A DNA stretch of 64,000 bases, from positions 124,001 to 188,000 of the forward strand of contig NZ_BPPB01000004.1 in NCBI RefSeq assembly GCF_019972835.1, written 5' to 3'. The notes under the pieces were generated by a model, which was given only the letters and a program-made list of their open reading frames with translations, was not told the origin of the DNA and searched no databases. Position 1 is the stretch's first letter; every line of letters begins with the position of its first letter. This stretch comes from Lactobacillus laiwuensis (GTDB lineage: Bacteria; Bacillota; Bacilli; Lactobacillales; Lactobacillaceae). Below are positions 42,180-50,649 of the stretch, piece by piece. A program made the translations under genes and the position numbers.

Positions 42180-43013
42180 TTACTTAAAAATCCCGAAATA
42201 TTTGAAAATTATTCCGAAAGCGAAGCAGCCAATCATAATCCAAGAAGTTTTAACATGCTTCTTTTGCAGTAACCAGTATATGAAGAATGTAACTGCTAAT
42301 GGCAATAAATCTGGACATATTTGATCAACAATATTTTGTAGATTCAAAACTGTTTTACCCGACTTAAAGACATAAGCAAACTTGATATTAACCATTGAAG
42401 CTATCATGCCGCCAATTACTGTCAGACCCATGACAGAAGCAGCATTAGTCGCCTTTTGGAAACCACTGCCGCTAGATAGAGAATCAATTGCTTTAGTTCC
42501 TAGATCATAACCAAGAAACAGCCCATAATATCTGGTCAAGAAATGAGGAATATTGTATAAAATCAAAAATAAGATTGGTCCTAGGATATTTCCCTTTAAA
42601 GCTAAAGTAGTACCGACACCTGCTGCAATAACTCTGAATGTTCCCCAGAAAAATGTGTCTCCAATTCCTGCCATTGGCCCCATCAAGGCAACTTTAATAT
42701 TGTTAATAGTTGAAATGAAAAAGTTGGAATTAGTAGCTGCTTCTTCCTCCATTGAAGCTGTAATTCCTAGTATAAAAGGCGACATAGCATAAGTGGTATT
42801 GTACACTTCAGATTCTCGGGTCAAAGCTTTACTCAAGTCCTTTTTATCAGGATAGAGCTTTTTTAACACAGGAATAATTGAATAGGCGAATCCAGGAGCC
42901 TGCATCCGGTCCATACTATAACAAGCTGGTAACAAGAAAGCGCGCCAAAATACTGACATTAAATCTTTTCTGGTTAACTTTTTTCCTTTAAACATTTCTT
43001 CTTTAGATTTCAT
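42180..43013 (-). CDS. PTS mannose-family EIID (cluster A)
   Basis: A 277-aa EIID. The N-terminal LTRKDLMSVFWRAFLLPACY and MQAPGFAYSIIPVL, the GPMAGIGDTFFWGT motif and hydrophobic C-terminus are diagnostic. EIID and EIIC together make the membrane channel. Its 5' end overlaps the EIIC gene by about 10 bp. ATG 43013 is preferred over GTG 43040; ATG 42995 is another possibility. Cluster A has EIIB, EIIC and EIID but no EIIA. Confidence 0.92.
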   Translation of the reverse strand: MKSKEEMFKGKKLTRKDLMSVFWRAFLLPACYSMDRMQAPGFAYSIIPVLKKLYPDKKDLSKALTRESEVYNTTYAMSPFILGITASMEEEAATNSNFFISTINNIKVALMGPMAGIGDTFFWGTFRVIAAGVGTTLALKGNILGPILFLILYNIPHFLTRYYGLFLGYDLGTKAIDSLSSGSGFQKATNAASVMGLTVIGGMIASMVNIKFAYVFKSGKTVLNLQNIVDQICPDLLPLAVTFFIYWLLQKKHVKTSWIMIGCFAFGIIFKYFGIFK

Positions 43014-43764
43014 TGTCTTCTGTCTTCCCTTCGACTCCACTGCTGTTAGATAATAATATTAATGCTGCAATTACTGCACCAACCATTGCAACTCCAATGT
43101 TAGTAAGCTTAAAGAATGCTACCAAGATGAAGCCTAAAAATAGGTATGGCGCAAATTTTTTGGTAAATGTCAGTTGCATAAGCAATGCAAAACCTAATGC
43201 CGGTAAAATACCTGCTGCTAAGGCAAATCCGCCTGTAAGCCAATCTGGAATAAATTTCACCAAAGATTTGAATACCGGTGCGCCTAAAAGCATAGCTACC
43301 AAAGCGATCAAGAATGGGAAAATGAAATAATTAAATAAACCCAGCCATTGATTTCTTTCCATCGTCTTAGTATCGCCTCTGCCAGCAGCTTCTAATGACT
43401 TTTGGCTTAAAATCTGATTTAAAGGCACATAAGTGATGTATTTTGTTGCCATTGCGAATGCAGCAATCGGCATTACCAGAGCAAGTGCAAGTTTAGGGTC
43501 AGTATGCGATTGCAATACTAGCGCAGTACTGAGTGCACCACCCAAAATAACATCAGGTGGTGCGGCATTGGCTCCAATTCCTACAACACCCATCGAAAGA
43601 AGTTCAATTTGAGCTCCTAAAATCAAGCCTGTTTTAACATCTCCATAAACTAACCCCACCAGCGTACAAATTACAAGTGGCCTTTCCATCATGGTCATAC
43701 CGAAAAGTCTTTCATCAATATGACCAATACCTGCAATTAACGCAACCAAGAATGACTGAATCAT
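43003..43764 (-). CDS. PTS mannose/sorbose-family EIIC (cluster A)
   Basis: A 253-aa integral membrane protein with the EIIC-Man features: DERLFGMTMMERPLVICTLV, GLILGAQIELLSMGVVGIGA and the proline-rich APPDVILGGAL. It binds and translocates the sugar together with EIID. AGAGGG precedes the ATG, 28 bp after the EIIB stop. Sugar specificity cannot be read from the sequence. Confidence 0.93.
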   Translation of the reverse strand: MIQSFLVALIAGIGHIDERLFGMTMMERPLVICTLVGLVYGDVKTGLILGAQIELLSMGVVGIGANAAPPDVILGGALSTALVLQSHTDPKLALALVMPIAAFAMATKYITYVPLNQILSQKSLEAAGRGDTKTMERNQWLGLFNYFIFPFLIALVAMLLGAPVFKSLVKFIPDWLTGGFALAAGILPALGFALLMQLTFTKKFAPYLFLGFILVAFFKLTNIGVAMVGAVIAALILLSNSSGVEGKTEDNEI

Positions 43765-43792
43765 AGTCTACCCTCTTTCTTTTCAAACATAA

Positions 43793-44278
43793 TCACTGTT
43801 TATCAGTAATACTTTTAAAAGTATTTGACAGATCTTCAAATTTATGGTTAGGCGTCGGTTGCATACCGACTTTTATTCCTTTAGCCATAATTCTCTTAAA
43901 TGAATCGATATCCTCCAACGTTAAATTCAAATTGTCACGGATCATTGGAGCATTTTTTCTAATTCCACCAATAGTTATCTTTTCAACCCCACTCACATGC
44001 TCACAAATTTTTTCAGCATCAAAAGGATTATTAGTTAGAACCATGACGCGATAAGAACTATTTTGTGGATTATTTAAAAATTCAATAGCTCCATCAATTG
44101 TCCTAAAACCTATTTTGGTACTCGTTGGTACAGCCAACTTCATAGTACTTCGACGAATTTTATCGTTAAAAACGGCATCATTCGCTACTAAAACTACATT
44201 TGCTTGTACTCTTGGAATCCAAGTCATGACAACTTGACCATGTACAAGACGATCATCCATATGCATTGCTACAATCAA
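43793..44278 (-). CDS. PTS mannose/sorbose-family EIIB (cluster A)
   Basis: A 161-aa cytoplasmic EIIB with phospho-acceptor H13 in MDDRLVHGQVVMTWIP and the KLAVPTSTKIGF region. It accepts phosphate from an EIIA that is not encoded in this cluster, probably shared from clusters B or D. The start is TTG at 44278, eight bases after AGGAGG; the position aligns with other EIIB starts, whereas the ATG at 44266 would cut the first strand. A consensus-like promoter precedes it. Confidence 0.92.
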   Translation of the reverse strand: MIVAMHMDDRLVHGQVVMTWIPRVQANVVLVANDAVFNDKIRRSTMKLAVPTSTKIGFRTIDGAIEFLNNPQNSSYRVMVLTNNPFDAEKICEHVSGVEKITIGGIRKNAPMIRDNLNLTLEDIDSFKRIMAKGIKVGMQPTPNHKFEDLSNTFKSITDKQ

Positions 44279-44319
44279 AACAATATCCTCCTGTCTATAA
44301 ATAATACCTTTTAAAACAT

Positions 44320-44347
44320 ATTATACCTATTTTAAATATTTTTACAA
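44320..44347 (-). promoter_or_regulatory. Promoter of PTS cluster A
   Basis: On the minus strand: -35 TTGTAA (complement of 44342-44347), 16-bp spacer, -10 TATAAT (complement of 44320-44325). AGGTATAAT and AGGTATTAT form a direct repeat around the start region and may be an operator. Confidence 0.65.
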
Positions 44348-44380
44348 TATTTTATTAATAACTATTTAATTTTAAGTCAT

Positions 44381-44419
44381 AAAAACCCGCTAGATTTAAC
44401 AGATTTAAGCTAGCAGGTT
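44381..44419 (-). terminator. Intrinsic terminator of PTS cluster B operon
   Basis: On the minus strand AACCTGCTAG pairs with CTAGCGGGTT around a 19-nt loop, then TTTTATG, downstream of the PfkB kinase gene. Confidence 0.8.
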
Positions 44420-44489
44420 CTGATAAAATATTTTTTTATTTGGTTGATGTTTACTTCATTAAAAATATAACAGAAGAAAATTTACAGGT

Positions 44490-45356
44490 CTATTTAGTTA
44501 TTTTTGTGCCATGTCCAAATGATCCCTTTTGCCTAATCGTTTTAGCAGCAGCTAGAGCAGCTTTAGTTAGGCTCTCATTTATATCTGCTCCTGAGAGATT
44601 TTTTAAGCTTTTAGCTTTAGTGAGCAAATAGACCACGAGGTTGGCAAAAAATGTATCTCCTGCACCCATAGTATCAATAGGCTCAGGATCATATTGAACT
44701 TGGCCAACATACTTTTTTCTTTGATTACAGTCAAACAGCAAAGGAGGCTTACCGCCATTTGTAAATAAGACCAAAGCAGTATTAAGTCTCATGCACTGCG
44801 TTAATATTCTTTCCATATCTTCAGTTTTTGCTTCTGATAAAGAAAATTGTGCAATATCAACATTTTTGGCTACCTGATTTAAATACTCAGTAGTATGATA
44901 TTTAGCCATTTCAGAAAAATCATAAGCAATTAGGATACCTCTTTGGTGAAGCTTAGCAATAACATTTTCAGAATTTGCATGGCACGCACTATATACCACC
45001 AGCGCCGAATCCAACATTTTCATTAAACCAGGTTCATCTAGTGATGGTAACTGCCTCGTACCTCTGATACTGTCAATAAATTGACGATCCCCATCCACAA
45101 TGTTTACAAAAGTCTTTTCGGTTTGAGCATTAATTCGGTTGCAAAATGAGGTATTTACATTTTCATCTTTTAAACTATTTAATATTAATTCCCCATCATC
45201 ATCTTTTGCTAGACTACCAACATAGTATGAATCAACAAGTTGCTTTGGCGCAAAAACAGAAAAGTTAACTGCATTGCCCCCAGGATATTTTACATTTTGG
45301 TTTTGATAGTAATCTACTACATTATCTCCTAAACCAACAACGTATTTTTTTGACAT
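44490..45356 (-). CDS. PfkB-family kinase, fructoselysine 6-kinase-like
   Basis: A 288-aa carbohydrate kinase. The start GLGDNVVDYYQNQNVKYPGG and N-A-V-N-F motif match FrlD-type kinases, and the catalytic DTMGAGDTF is near residue 232. FrlD phosphorylates fructoselysine at O6. Here it is the last gene of an operon with a mannose-type PTS and two FrlB-like SIS proteins, so it may act on an unphosphorylated Amadori compound or on a released sugar. No ribosome binding site is obvious; it starts 17 bp after the SIS gene. Alternative: another PfkB sugar kinase. Confidence 0.82.
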   Translation of the reverse strand: MSKKYVVGLGDNVVDYYQNQNVKYPGGNAVNFSVFAPKQLVDSYYVGSLAKDDDGELILNSLKDENVNTSFCNRINAQTEKTFVNIVDGDRQFIDSIRGTRQLPSLDEPGLMKMLDSALVVYSACHANSENVIAKLHQRGILIAYDFSEMAKYHTTEYLNQVAKNVDIAQFSLSEAKTEDMERILTQCMRLNTALVLFTNGGKPPLLFDCNQRKKYVGQVQYDPEPIDTMGAGDTFFANLVVYLLTKAKSLKNLSGADINESLTKAALAAAKTIRQKGSFGHGTKITK

Positions 45357-45373
45357 CTTAAACAGCTCACTAT

Positions 45374-46372
45374 CTAATAATCCACTACACGATAATAGCG
45401 ACGCTTAGTTAGAGGATGATTTCTAATATTTTCTAAATGCAAGCTCACTCTGCGTAAAGCGGCCCACATTACTGATGGCTCAACTATTGATCTAAATTTA
45501 GCTGAAATATGCGGTAAAGTAAATTCTTTCATATCAAACTTAGTGAATTGGTCTGTGTATTTAGTAGCAAAGTTAGCCACTCGCTCATCTAACGGTCTCG
45601 TCGCTCCTTCTGATTCAAGCAGTACCACTGGAACATCCTTCTCAACCAATTCAAATGTACCATGGAAAAATTCCGGTGAACTAACCGATTTGGTTCTAAG
45701 CCATTGCGATTCTTCTAATACACACATTGAATAACTATAAGTTGTTCCCCACAGATCACCAGAACCAACCCAAATTTGATAGTCGGCATTTTGATATTTT
45801 TCTGCAAATTCTTTTGCCTTACTGTCAACCTCTTGGGCAACAATGTTCATGTCTCCTGGCAATGATTTAAGTTCATCAGCAAAGTGCTCATAGTCATTAA
45901 ATTCATTATTCACTTGCATAATTTTGCCAATCAAGAAATAAAAAGCTAATTCTTGAGGATGGTAGCCAAAAGTATTAACGGCATAAGTTGAGTGCTGTGC
46001 TAGTGGCGTATTATCTTTGTTAACAATTGAAATAGTTCGTATACCCAATTGTTCCATCTTTTTAGCCAAAGCAACAGTTTCCTTAGTATCACCAGATTTA
46101 GAAAGTAGAATAACTATACTATTTTTATTTAGCTTCTTACTTCCTACAGCTAAAAAGTCCGCAGCTGTCAGCAAATAGCTGGGAATTGATGACTTACTTT
46201 CCATCCAATAATTAAATGGCTGCATCACAGCGTTTGAACCACCAGAGGCAGTGAAAAATATATTACTAATTCCTTCTTTTTGCACTTTCAGAGCAATTTG
46301 TTCAATATCGGCCCGTAAGCTATATGCCTTTTCCCCTTCAGTTACAAACTTTTCAGCGTCAAACTTTAACAT
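45374..46372 (-). CDS. SIS-domain protein, FrlB/fructosamine-6-phosphate deglycase-like (second copy)
   Basis: A 332-aa protein with two SIS domains. Features are FFTASGGSNAVMQPFNYWM, LLSKSGDTKETVALAKKM, then PEFFHGTFELVEKDVPVVLL and the C-terminal HPLTKRRYYRVVDY. The E-F-x-HG block and the RRYY ending match FrlB, which splits fructoselysine 6-phosphate into lysine and glucose 6-phosphate. It is paralogous to the first gene of the same operon. ATG at 46372 has AAGGA upstream; the long frame to 46504 is rejected. Two copies suggest two substrates. Confidence 0.85.
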   Translation of the reverse strand: MLKFDAEKFVTEGEKAYSLRADIEQIALKVQKEGISNIFFTASGGSNAVMQPFNYWMESKSSIPSYLLTAADFLAVGSKKLNKNSIVILLSKSGDTKETVALAKKMEQLGIRTISIVNKDNTPLAQHSTYAVNTFGYHPQELAFYFLIGKIMQVNNEFNDYEHFADELKSLPGDMNIVAQEVDSKAKEFAEKYQNADYQIWVGSGDLWGTTYSYSMCVLEESQWLRTKSVSSPEFFHGTFELVEKDVPVVLLESEGATRPLDERVANFATKYTDQFTKFDMKEFTLPHISAKFRSIVEPSVMWAALRRVSLHLENIRNHPLTKRRYYRVVDY

Positions 46373-46389
46373 TACAGTTTTCCTTTCTT

Positions 46390-47223
46390 CTATGCCTTTA
46401 AAATTCCTAAATAAGCCATTAAAATGCCGAATACAAAAATTCCGACCAGTATTGTAATTGTTGATACCTTTTTCTTCAATAACCAATAGATAAACAGCAC
46501 ACACGCAAGAGGCAACATATTCGGTAAAATACCGTTAATCATGGCGTTCCATGTTTGGGCATCATTTCCTTGACCCAGTTTACCTGCAACGGTGATTGTC
46601 ACCATACTTGCCGACATGCCACCAATAACCATTAAGCCAAGAATTGATGCGCCATATGCAAATTTTTCAAGCAAACCAGAAGACTCGGCACTCTTTAGCA
46701 TCGATGCTCCCAAATCATACCCTTTGACTAAACCAATCCAACGTACTAGTAGCGCGGGGACGTTGTAGACTAACAAAAATAGTATTGGACCTAGTATACT
46801 GCCTTTTAATGCAAAAGAAGTCCCTAAGCCAGTGGCTAAAATTCTTAAAGTGCCCCAAAAGAACGAATCTCCGATTCCTGAAAGAGGTCCCATCAAAGCG
46901 GCTTTTACATTATTTATTGATTCTGGATCAAAATTATCAGGATTTTTGGCATTTTCTTCTTCCATTGCTGTAGTAATTCCCATTACTAACGTAGAAAGTG
47001 GTGGTGAGCAATTGAAAAAAGCCATATGTCTTTGAAGAGCCTCACTTCGTTGCTTTTTTTCTGGATATAACTTGTCTAGAACCTTATTCATAGCGTAGCT
47101 ATAGCCCATATTTTGTTGTCTTTCAAAATTCCAAGAAGCTTCTAATGTGAGGGAACGCCAAAATATCCCTTTTAAGTCTTTTCTAGTAATAGCTTTTGTA
47201 ACAGAATTAGAACTCATTATCAT
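46390..47223 (-). CDS. PTS mannose-family EIID (cluster B)
   Basis: A 277-aa EIID with the motifs ITRKDLKGIFWRSLTLEASW and QNMGYSYAMNKVL, GPLSGIGDSFFWGTLR and a hydrophobic C-terminus. Three ATGs lie in a row (47226, 47223, 47217) beside GGAGGGG; 47223 gives the best spacing. The 5' end overlaps EIIC by about 17 bp. It pairs with the EIIC upstream. Confidence 0.92.
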   Translation of the reverse strand: MIMSSNSVTKAITRKDLKGIFWRSLTLEASWNFERQQNMGYSYAMNKVLDKLYPEKKQRSEALQRHMAFFNCSPPLSTLVMGITTAMEEENAKNPDNFDPESINNVKAALMGPLSGIGDSFFWGTLRILATGLGTSFALKGSILGPILFLLVYNVPALLVRWIGLVKGYDLGASMLKSAESSGLLEKFAYGASILGLMVIGGMSASMVTITVAGKLGQGNDAQTWNAMINGILPNMLPLACVLFIYWLLKKKVSTITILVGIFVFGILMAYLGILKA

Positions 47224-47995
47224 CATCCCCTCCTTGATTATTATTTAACTTATTAGCATCAATTTTATTTTCAAGATGCAATACGATGTACATTAGGCAG
47301 AACGCAAAGATAGAAATTCCCAAAATTGGTATTTTCAAATAACTGTACAGTGCAAATCCAAGTACAAAGTAAATTGCCACATTTTTCTTTAAAATCATTT
47401 CCAACAATAAGGCAAAACCTAATGCTGGCATTATTCCAGCTGCAACGTTTATACCATTTTGAACAAAATCAGGGATCATATTTAGCAATTTTGTCATTAC
47501 CGGGCCACCTAAGTAAAAAGCAAGCCCGACAAAAATCGCTCTCGGTATACATTTGACTGTGATAAAACCATACATGTTCATTCTGCTCAGATGTCTACTA
47601 TCACCTTGTTCAGCATATTTATCACCCTTCTTCAAGAATATAGGTAAAATTACAATCGTTAATAAATTGTCAATAATCAAATACAGTGCAGCAACCGGAA
47701 AGGCTAAAGTAATAGCAAAACCAGCTCCCTTGCCTGTTGATATTGCAAAGGCTGTGCCCAAAACTCCTCCAGCAGGAACATCTGGCGGCCTAGAAGCACC
47801 AATAGTAATTGCACCCATAAATGCCAGTTCAATAGTTGCACCCATTATGATTCCAGTCTTTAAATCGCCCAGAACTAATCCGGTTAGTGCTCCGGTAACA
47901 AGTGGTCTAGACAAGTTACTAGTTCCAGTTAACCAGTCGGCTGGAGCAAGAGCTGTAATTAAGGCTAGCAAAATTGATTGAGTCAATGTGTTCAT
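47207..47995 (-). CDS. PTS mannose/sorbose-family EIIC (cluster B)
   Basis: A 262-aa EIIC with TSNLSRPLVTGALTGLVLGD, GIIMGATIELAFMGAITIGA and RPPDVPAGGVLG motifs and about seven hydrophobic segments. AAGGAGG precedes the ATG. It forms the transport channel with the overlapping EIID. Confidence 0.93.
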   Translation of the reverse strand: MNTLTQSILLALITALAPADWLTGTSNLSRPLVTGALTGLVLGDLKTGIIMGATIELAFMGAITIGASRPPDVPAGGVLGTAFAISTGKGAGFAITLAFPVAALYLIIDNLLTIVILPIFLKKGDKYAEQGDSRHLSRMNMYGFITVKCIPRAIFVGLAFYLGGPVMTKLLNMIPDFVQNGINVAAGIMPALGFALLLEMILKKNVAIYFVLGFALYSYLKIPILGISIFAFCLMYIVLHLENKIDANKLNNNQGGDDDNEF

Positions 47996-48018
47996 TTTTC
48001 AAACCTCCTTCTTAGTAT

Positions 48019-48489
48019 TTATAATCTTTTAATCAAATCTATTTTTTTATCTGTTGGTACCATTTGGGCAAATATTTCTATGTTTTTTTGTGCTAATTGT
48101 TTGAGATCAGATATATCTTTATCATTTAAAAACACTGAAGAAGTTATTTGGACAGAACCAGAAGTTTTACTAGTCCCACCTACATTAAGTTCCTTTATTT
48201 GTGGGCAACCGTTTAACAACTGGTAAGCATCAGTAACCGTTTTTAGAACGATGAAAAGGCGATATTTATCAGTAACACCTGAATTTATTTGCTTAACAGA
48301 ATCAGCAATAGTTTTAACTACGACTTTTACACCCTGGGGTGCTGCCAATTTTAATGCAGTCATTTGCATATCATTATTTGCTGCTGCATCGTTCGCAACC
48401 AAAATACAATTAGCGCCAATAGCAGAAATCCAAGAAAATGCAACTTGCCCGTGAACAAGTCTATGGTCTACCCTTGTCCCAATAATCAT
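48019..48489 (-). CDS. PTS mannose/sorbose-family EIIB (cluster B)
   Basis: A 156-aa EIIB with phospho-acceptor H13 in VDHRLVHGQVAFSWIS and KLAAPQGVKVVVKT downstream. It accepts phosphate from the EIIA encoded 19 bp upstream and passes it to the incoming sugar. Note DHR in place of the more usual DDR before the active site. Confidence 0.92.
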   Translation of the reverse strand: MIIGTRVDHRLVHGQVAFSWISAIGANCILVANDAAANNDMQMTALKLAAPQGVKVVVKTIADSVKQINSGVTDKYRLFIVLKTVTDAYQLLNGCPQIKELNVGGTSKTSGSVQITSSVFLNDKDISDLKQLAQKNIEIFAQMVPTDKKIDLIKRL

Positions 48490-48507
48490 TGTTTTCTACT
48501 TCCTTTT

Positions 48508-48936
48508 TTAAAATTCATCTCGTTTAATATCAAGATTAATTTCATTACAAAATTTAACGCTGTCTTTTGCGCTTTTGATTGATCTTTTTATAATTTTATT
48601 GATATTATCTTGAGACTTTTGTTCTATTTTTAAAACTAATTCAATAATTAAAGGCAAAGATAAACCAGCAATTAAATACAGATTCCCCTCTTTATTCAAA
48701 TACTTCATCCAGTTATTATTAACGCTGCCACCAAAGATATCAGTACATACTATAATAGTTTGCCCACGATTTTGCTTTAAGTAATCTACTATCTTCTTTT
48801 CAATATCATCATTGCCATCTACATACGCATTGATGTAATCGAGGAATTTTACATCACCAACTATCATCTTGGCCGACTGGACAACGCCTTGTGCCATTGT
48901 CCCATGACTCATGCATAAAATTTTCATTTTTACCAT
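48508..48936 (-). CDS. PTS mannose-family EIIA (cluster B)
   Basis: A 142-aa EIIA-Man. The active His lies in MSHGTMAQG near the N-terminus (residue 11 from the chosen start), followed by VCTDIFGGSVNNNW, the conserved D-x-x-GG-S motif. It takes phosphate from HPr. ATG 48936 is four bases after AAGGAG; ATG 48927 is possible. It is one of only two EIIA-Man genes in the window, and may serve the EIIA-less clusters A and C. Confidence 0.9.
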   Translation of the reverse strand: MVKMKILCMSHGTMAQGVVQSAKMIVGDVKFLDYINAYVDGNDDIEKKIVDYLKQNRGQTIIVCTDIFGGSVNNNWMKYLNKEGNLYLIAGLSLPLIIELVLKIEQKSQDNINKIIKRSIKSAKDSVKFCNEINLDIKRDEF

Positions 48937-48993
48937 CGGCTCCTTACTAGATCTTTATTAATTGACTAACTAAAAACTGAGGTTTTAATCAAA

Positions 48994-50007
48994 TTAATAA
49001 GGGATTCTCTTGTAATACCTACGAACAGTCAGGGGATGCTTTCTTTGATCTGAAAGATATGCACTAACTCTTTCCAAAATTGTGGCTAATACGATAGGGG
49101 AAATAATCTTTCTAGTTTCATTTGAAATATCCATTTGATAGTCTTTCGTATCGATCACAGTAATAGTATCTGTAACTTCTGGTAAGAAGTGACGAACACG
49201 ATCAACAATTGGTCTTGAAAAATCCTCTCCTTCAAAGACAATGACACTAACACCCTTTTCAACTAATTCCAGTGTTCCATGGAAAAAGTCTGCAGCCTGT
49301 ACAGGTCTGGTTTTTACCCACTGCATTTCTTCTAAAATACACATACCGTAATAATATGCTTCAGTAAATGAGTCACCTGCACCAGTAATAATGTGATATG
49401 GGGTATCTTGAAATTTCTGAGCAAATTCTTTTGCCATAGGTTCTGCCTGTTGTTTTACTTTTAATAGTTCTTCGGGCAATTTAGCAAAATCTTGGAAATA
49501 AGAATCATATTTTTCAGTTGTTATTTCACCCTTTTTTAACATAACGCGCAGAACTATCATCAAGCCCTGTAAATAATAACTTTCAGAACTTGTATCATCT
49601 AAAACGTCATTATAAACAGTGTAGGTTGCCTCTTTTTCAAGTGGTGTGTTTGGACTGCCAACAAGTGCCAAAGTTTTAACATGTTTCTTATTACAAAAAT
49701 CGACTAGTTCTAATGTTTCTTTAGTCGTTCCCGATAATGAGGGAATAACAACTAAAGATTTGCTTGAAAAAGTTTTATTGGGAGATGCAATGAATTCAGC
49801 TGCTAAGACCCGCTGAAATGGGAAAGCACTTCTAGTCCTTGCAAATTCGATGGTAGAGTCAAATAAAATTCCTACACCACCTGAACCGATGAAGAAGATA
49901 TTATCAATTTCAGGTAGCAATTCATCAATAACACTATTGATATTATCCTTCTGGTTCACTGCCCCTGTTTGAGTCTTCAAAAATCTGTTTTTATCAAAGT
50001 TAAACAT
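48994..50007 (-). CDS. SIS-domain protein, FrlB/fructosamine-6-phosphate deglycase-like (first copy)
   Basis: A 337-aa two-SIS protein: IFFIGSGGVGILFDSTIEFA, VIPSLSGTTKETLELVDF, then AADFFHGTLELVEKGVSVIV and the ending HPLTVRRYYKRIPY. These features match FrlB-type deglycases and the second copy 3 kb away in the same operon. It is the first gene of the B operon, with AGGAGG before the ATG. Its promoter is divergent from cluster C and flanked by the same palindromic operator, so both operons are probably controlled together. Confidence 0.85.
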   Translation of the reverse strand: MFNFDKNRFLKTQTGAVNQKDNINSVIDELLPEIDNIFFIGSGGVGILFDSTIEFARTRSAFPFQRVLAAEFIASPNKTFSSKSLVVIPSLSGTTKETLELVDFCNKKHVKTLALVGSPNTPLEKEATYTVYNDVLDDTSSESYYLQGLMIVLRVMLKKGEITTEKYDSYFQDFAKLPEELLKVKQQAEPMAKEFAQKFQDTPYHIITGAGDSFTEAYYYGMCILEEMQWVKTRPVQAADFFHGTLELVEKGVSVIVFEGEDFSRPIVDRVRHFLPEVTDTITVIDTKDYQMDISNETRKIISPIVLATILERVSAYLSDQRKHPLTVRRYYKRIPY

Positions 50008-50024
50008 TTTATTCCTCCTAAAAA

Positions 50025-50038
50025 TTACCTTTGGTTAA
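50025..50038 (-). promoter_or_regulatory. Operator copy 1 (TTACC/GGT-type palindrome), cluster B side
   Basis: TTACCTTTGGTTAA, an imperfect palindrome and reverse-complement relative of the sequence at 50102-50114. It lies just downstream of the cluster B transcription start region, a position suited to repression. Confidence 0.55.
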
Positions 50039-50052
50039 CTTTTACGAGTAAA

Positions 50053-50081
50053 GATTAGCATTTATATTACAATGTGTCAAT
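50053..50081 (-). promoter_or_regulatory. Promoter of PTS cluster B operon
   Basis: On the minus strand: consensus -35 TTGACA (complement of 50076-50081), 17-bp spacer, -10 TAATCT (complement of 50053-50058). Confidence 0.72.
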
Positions 50082-50088
50082 ATTTTGT

Positions 50089-50117
50089 TGACATTATTAT
50101 TTACCAAAGGTAATATA
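50089..50117 (+). promoter_or_regulatory. Promoter of PTS cluster C operon
   Basis: Consensus -35 TTGACA at 50089-50094, 17-bp spacer, -10 TAATAT at 50112-50117. A palindromic operator fills the spacer and a cre-like site follows the -10. Confidence 0.72.
50102..50114 (+). promoter_or_regulatory. Operator copy 2 (perfect TTACC-AAA-GGTAA palindrome), cluster C side
   Basis: TTACCAAAGGTAA is a perfect 5-bp-arm palindrome lying between -35 and -10 of the cluster C promoter, so a bound repressor would block RNA polymerase. One of the two GntR/HutC regulators in the window is the likely binder. Confidence 0.6.
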
Positions 50118-50123
50118 TAATGC

Positions 50124-50137
50124 GTAAGCGATTACAA
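50124..50137 (+). promoter_or_regulatory. Candidate cre site at the start of cluster C
   Basis: CGTAAGCGATTACA matches the CcpA consensus TGTAANCGNTNWCA except for the first base. It lies just after the -10, a roadblock position, predicting glucose repression. Confidence 0.6.
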
Positions 50138-50154
50138 ATTGAAGGGAGTAAAAC

Positions 50155-50613
50155 ATGATTTCACTATTCAGAATTGATGACCGTCTTATCCACGGACAAG
50201 TTGCAATGGCTTGGTCTAAGGCAGCTAATGCTGACATAATCATAGCAGTAGACAAGACAGCAGCTAATGATCAATTACAAAAAATGGCTTTACTTTTAGC
50301 CAAACCATCGGGGGTCGAAGCTAAAATAATTGATCCTAAAGATTTTGGTAAAACATACCAAGAGGTAAAAGAAAGTAAAGTTATGGTAGTAGTTGGCAAC
50401 CCAATTGATGCCAGCAAAATAGTCAAAGAATTAAAGGGAAAAGAAAACTTTGATATTAACTTAGGTAATCTAAAAAGTGGTGATAATAAAGAAAAAATTT
50501 CCGGATCTATTTATGTAACTCCAGAAGAAAAGTCAGCATTAGAAGAGATAAAAAAAGATGGCTTTAAGATTTACATTCAAGGCACACCAACTTCTAAAAA
50601 AGATTTTTATTAA
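50155..50613 (+). CDS. PTS mannose/sorbose-family EIIB (cluster C)
   Basis: A 152-aa EIIB with phospho-acceptor H13 in IDDRLIHGQVAMAWSK and LLLAKPSGVEAKII downstream. It is the first gene of a three-gene EIIB-EIIC-EIID operon lacking EIIA and any enzyme. AAGGGAG precedes the ATG. Phosphate must come from an EIIA encoded elsewhere, probably the divergent cluster B. Confidence 0.92.
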   Translation: MISLFRIDDRLIHGQVAMAWSKAANADIIIAVDKTAANDQLQKMALLLAKPSGVEAKIIDPKDFGKTYQEVKESKVMVVVGNPIDASKIVKELKGKENFDINLGNLKSGDNKEKISGSIYVTPEEKSALEEIKKDGFKIYIQGTPTSKKDFY

Positions 50614-50649
50614 TTTAATTCTAAATTAAGTTGAAAGGGATGAATTTAA

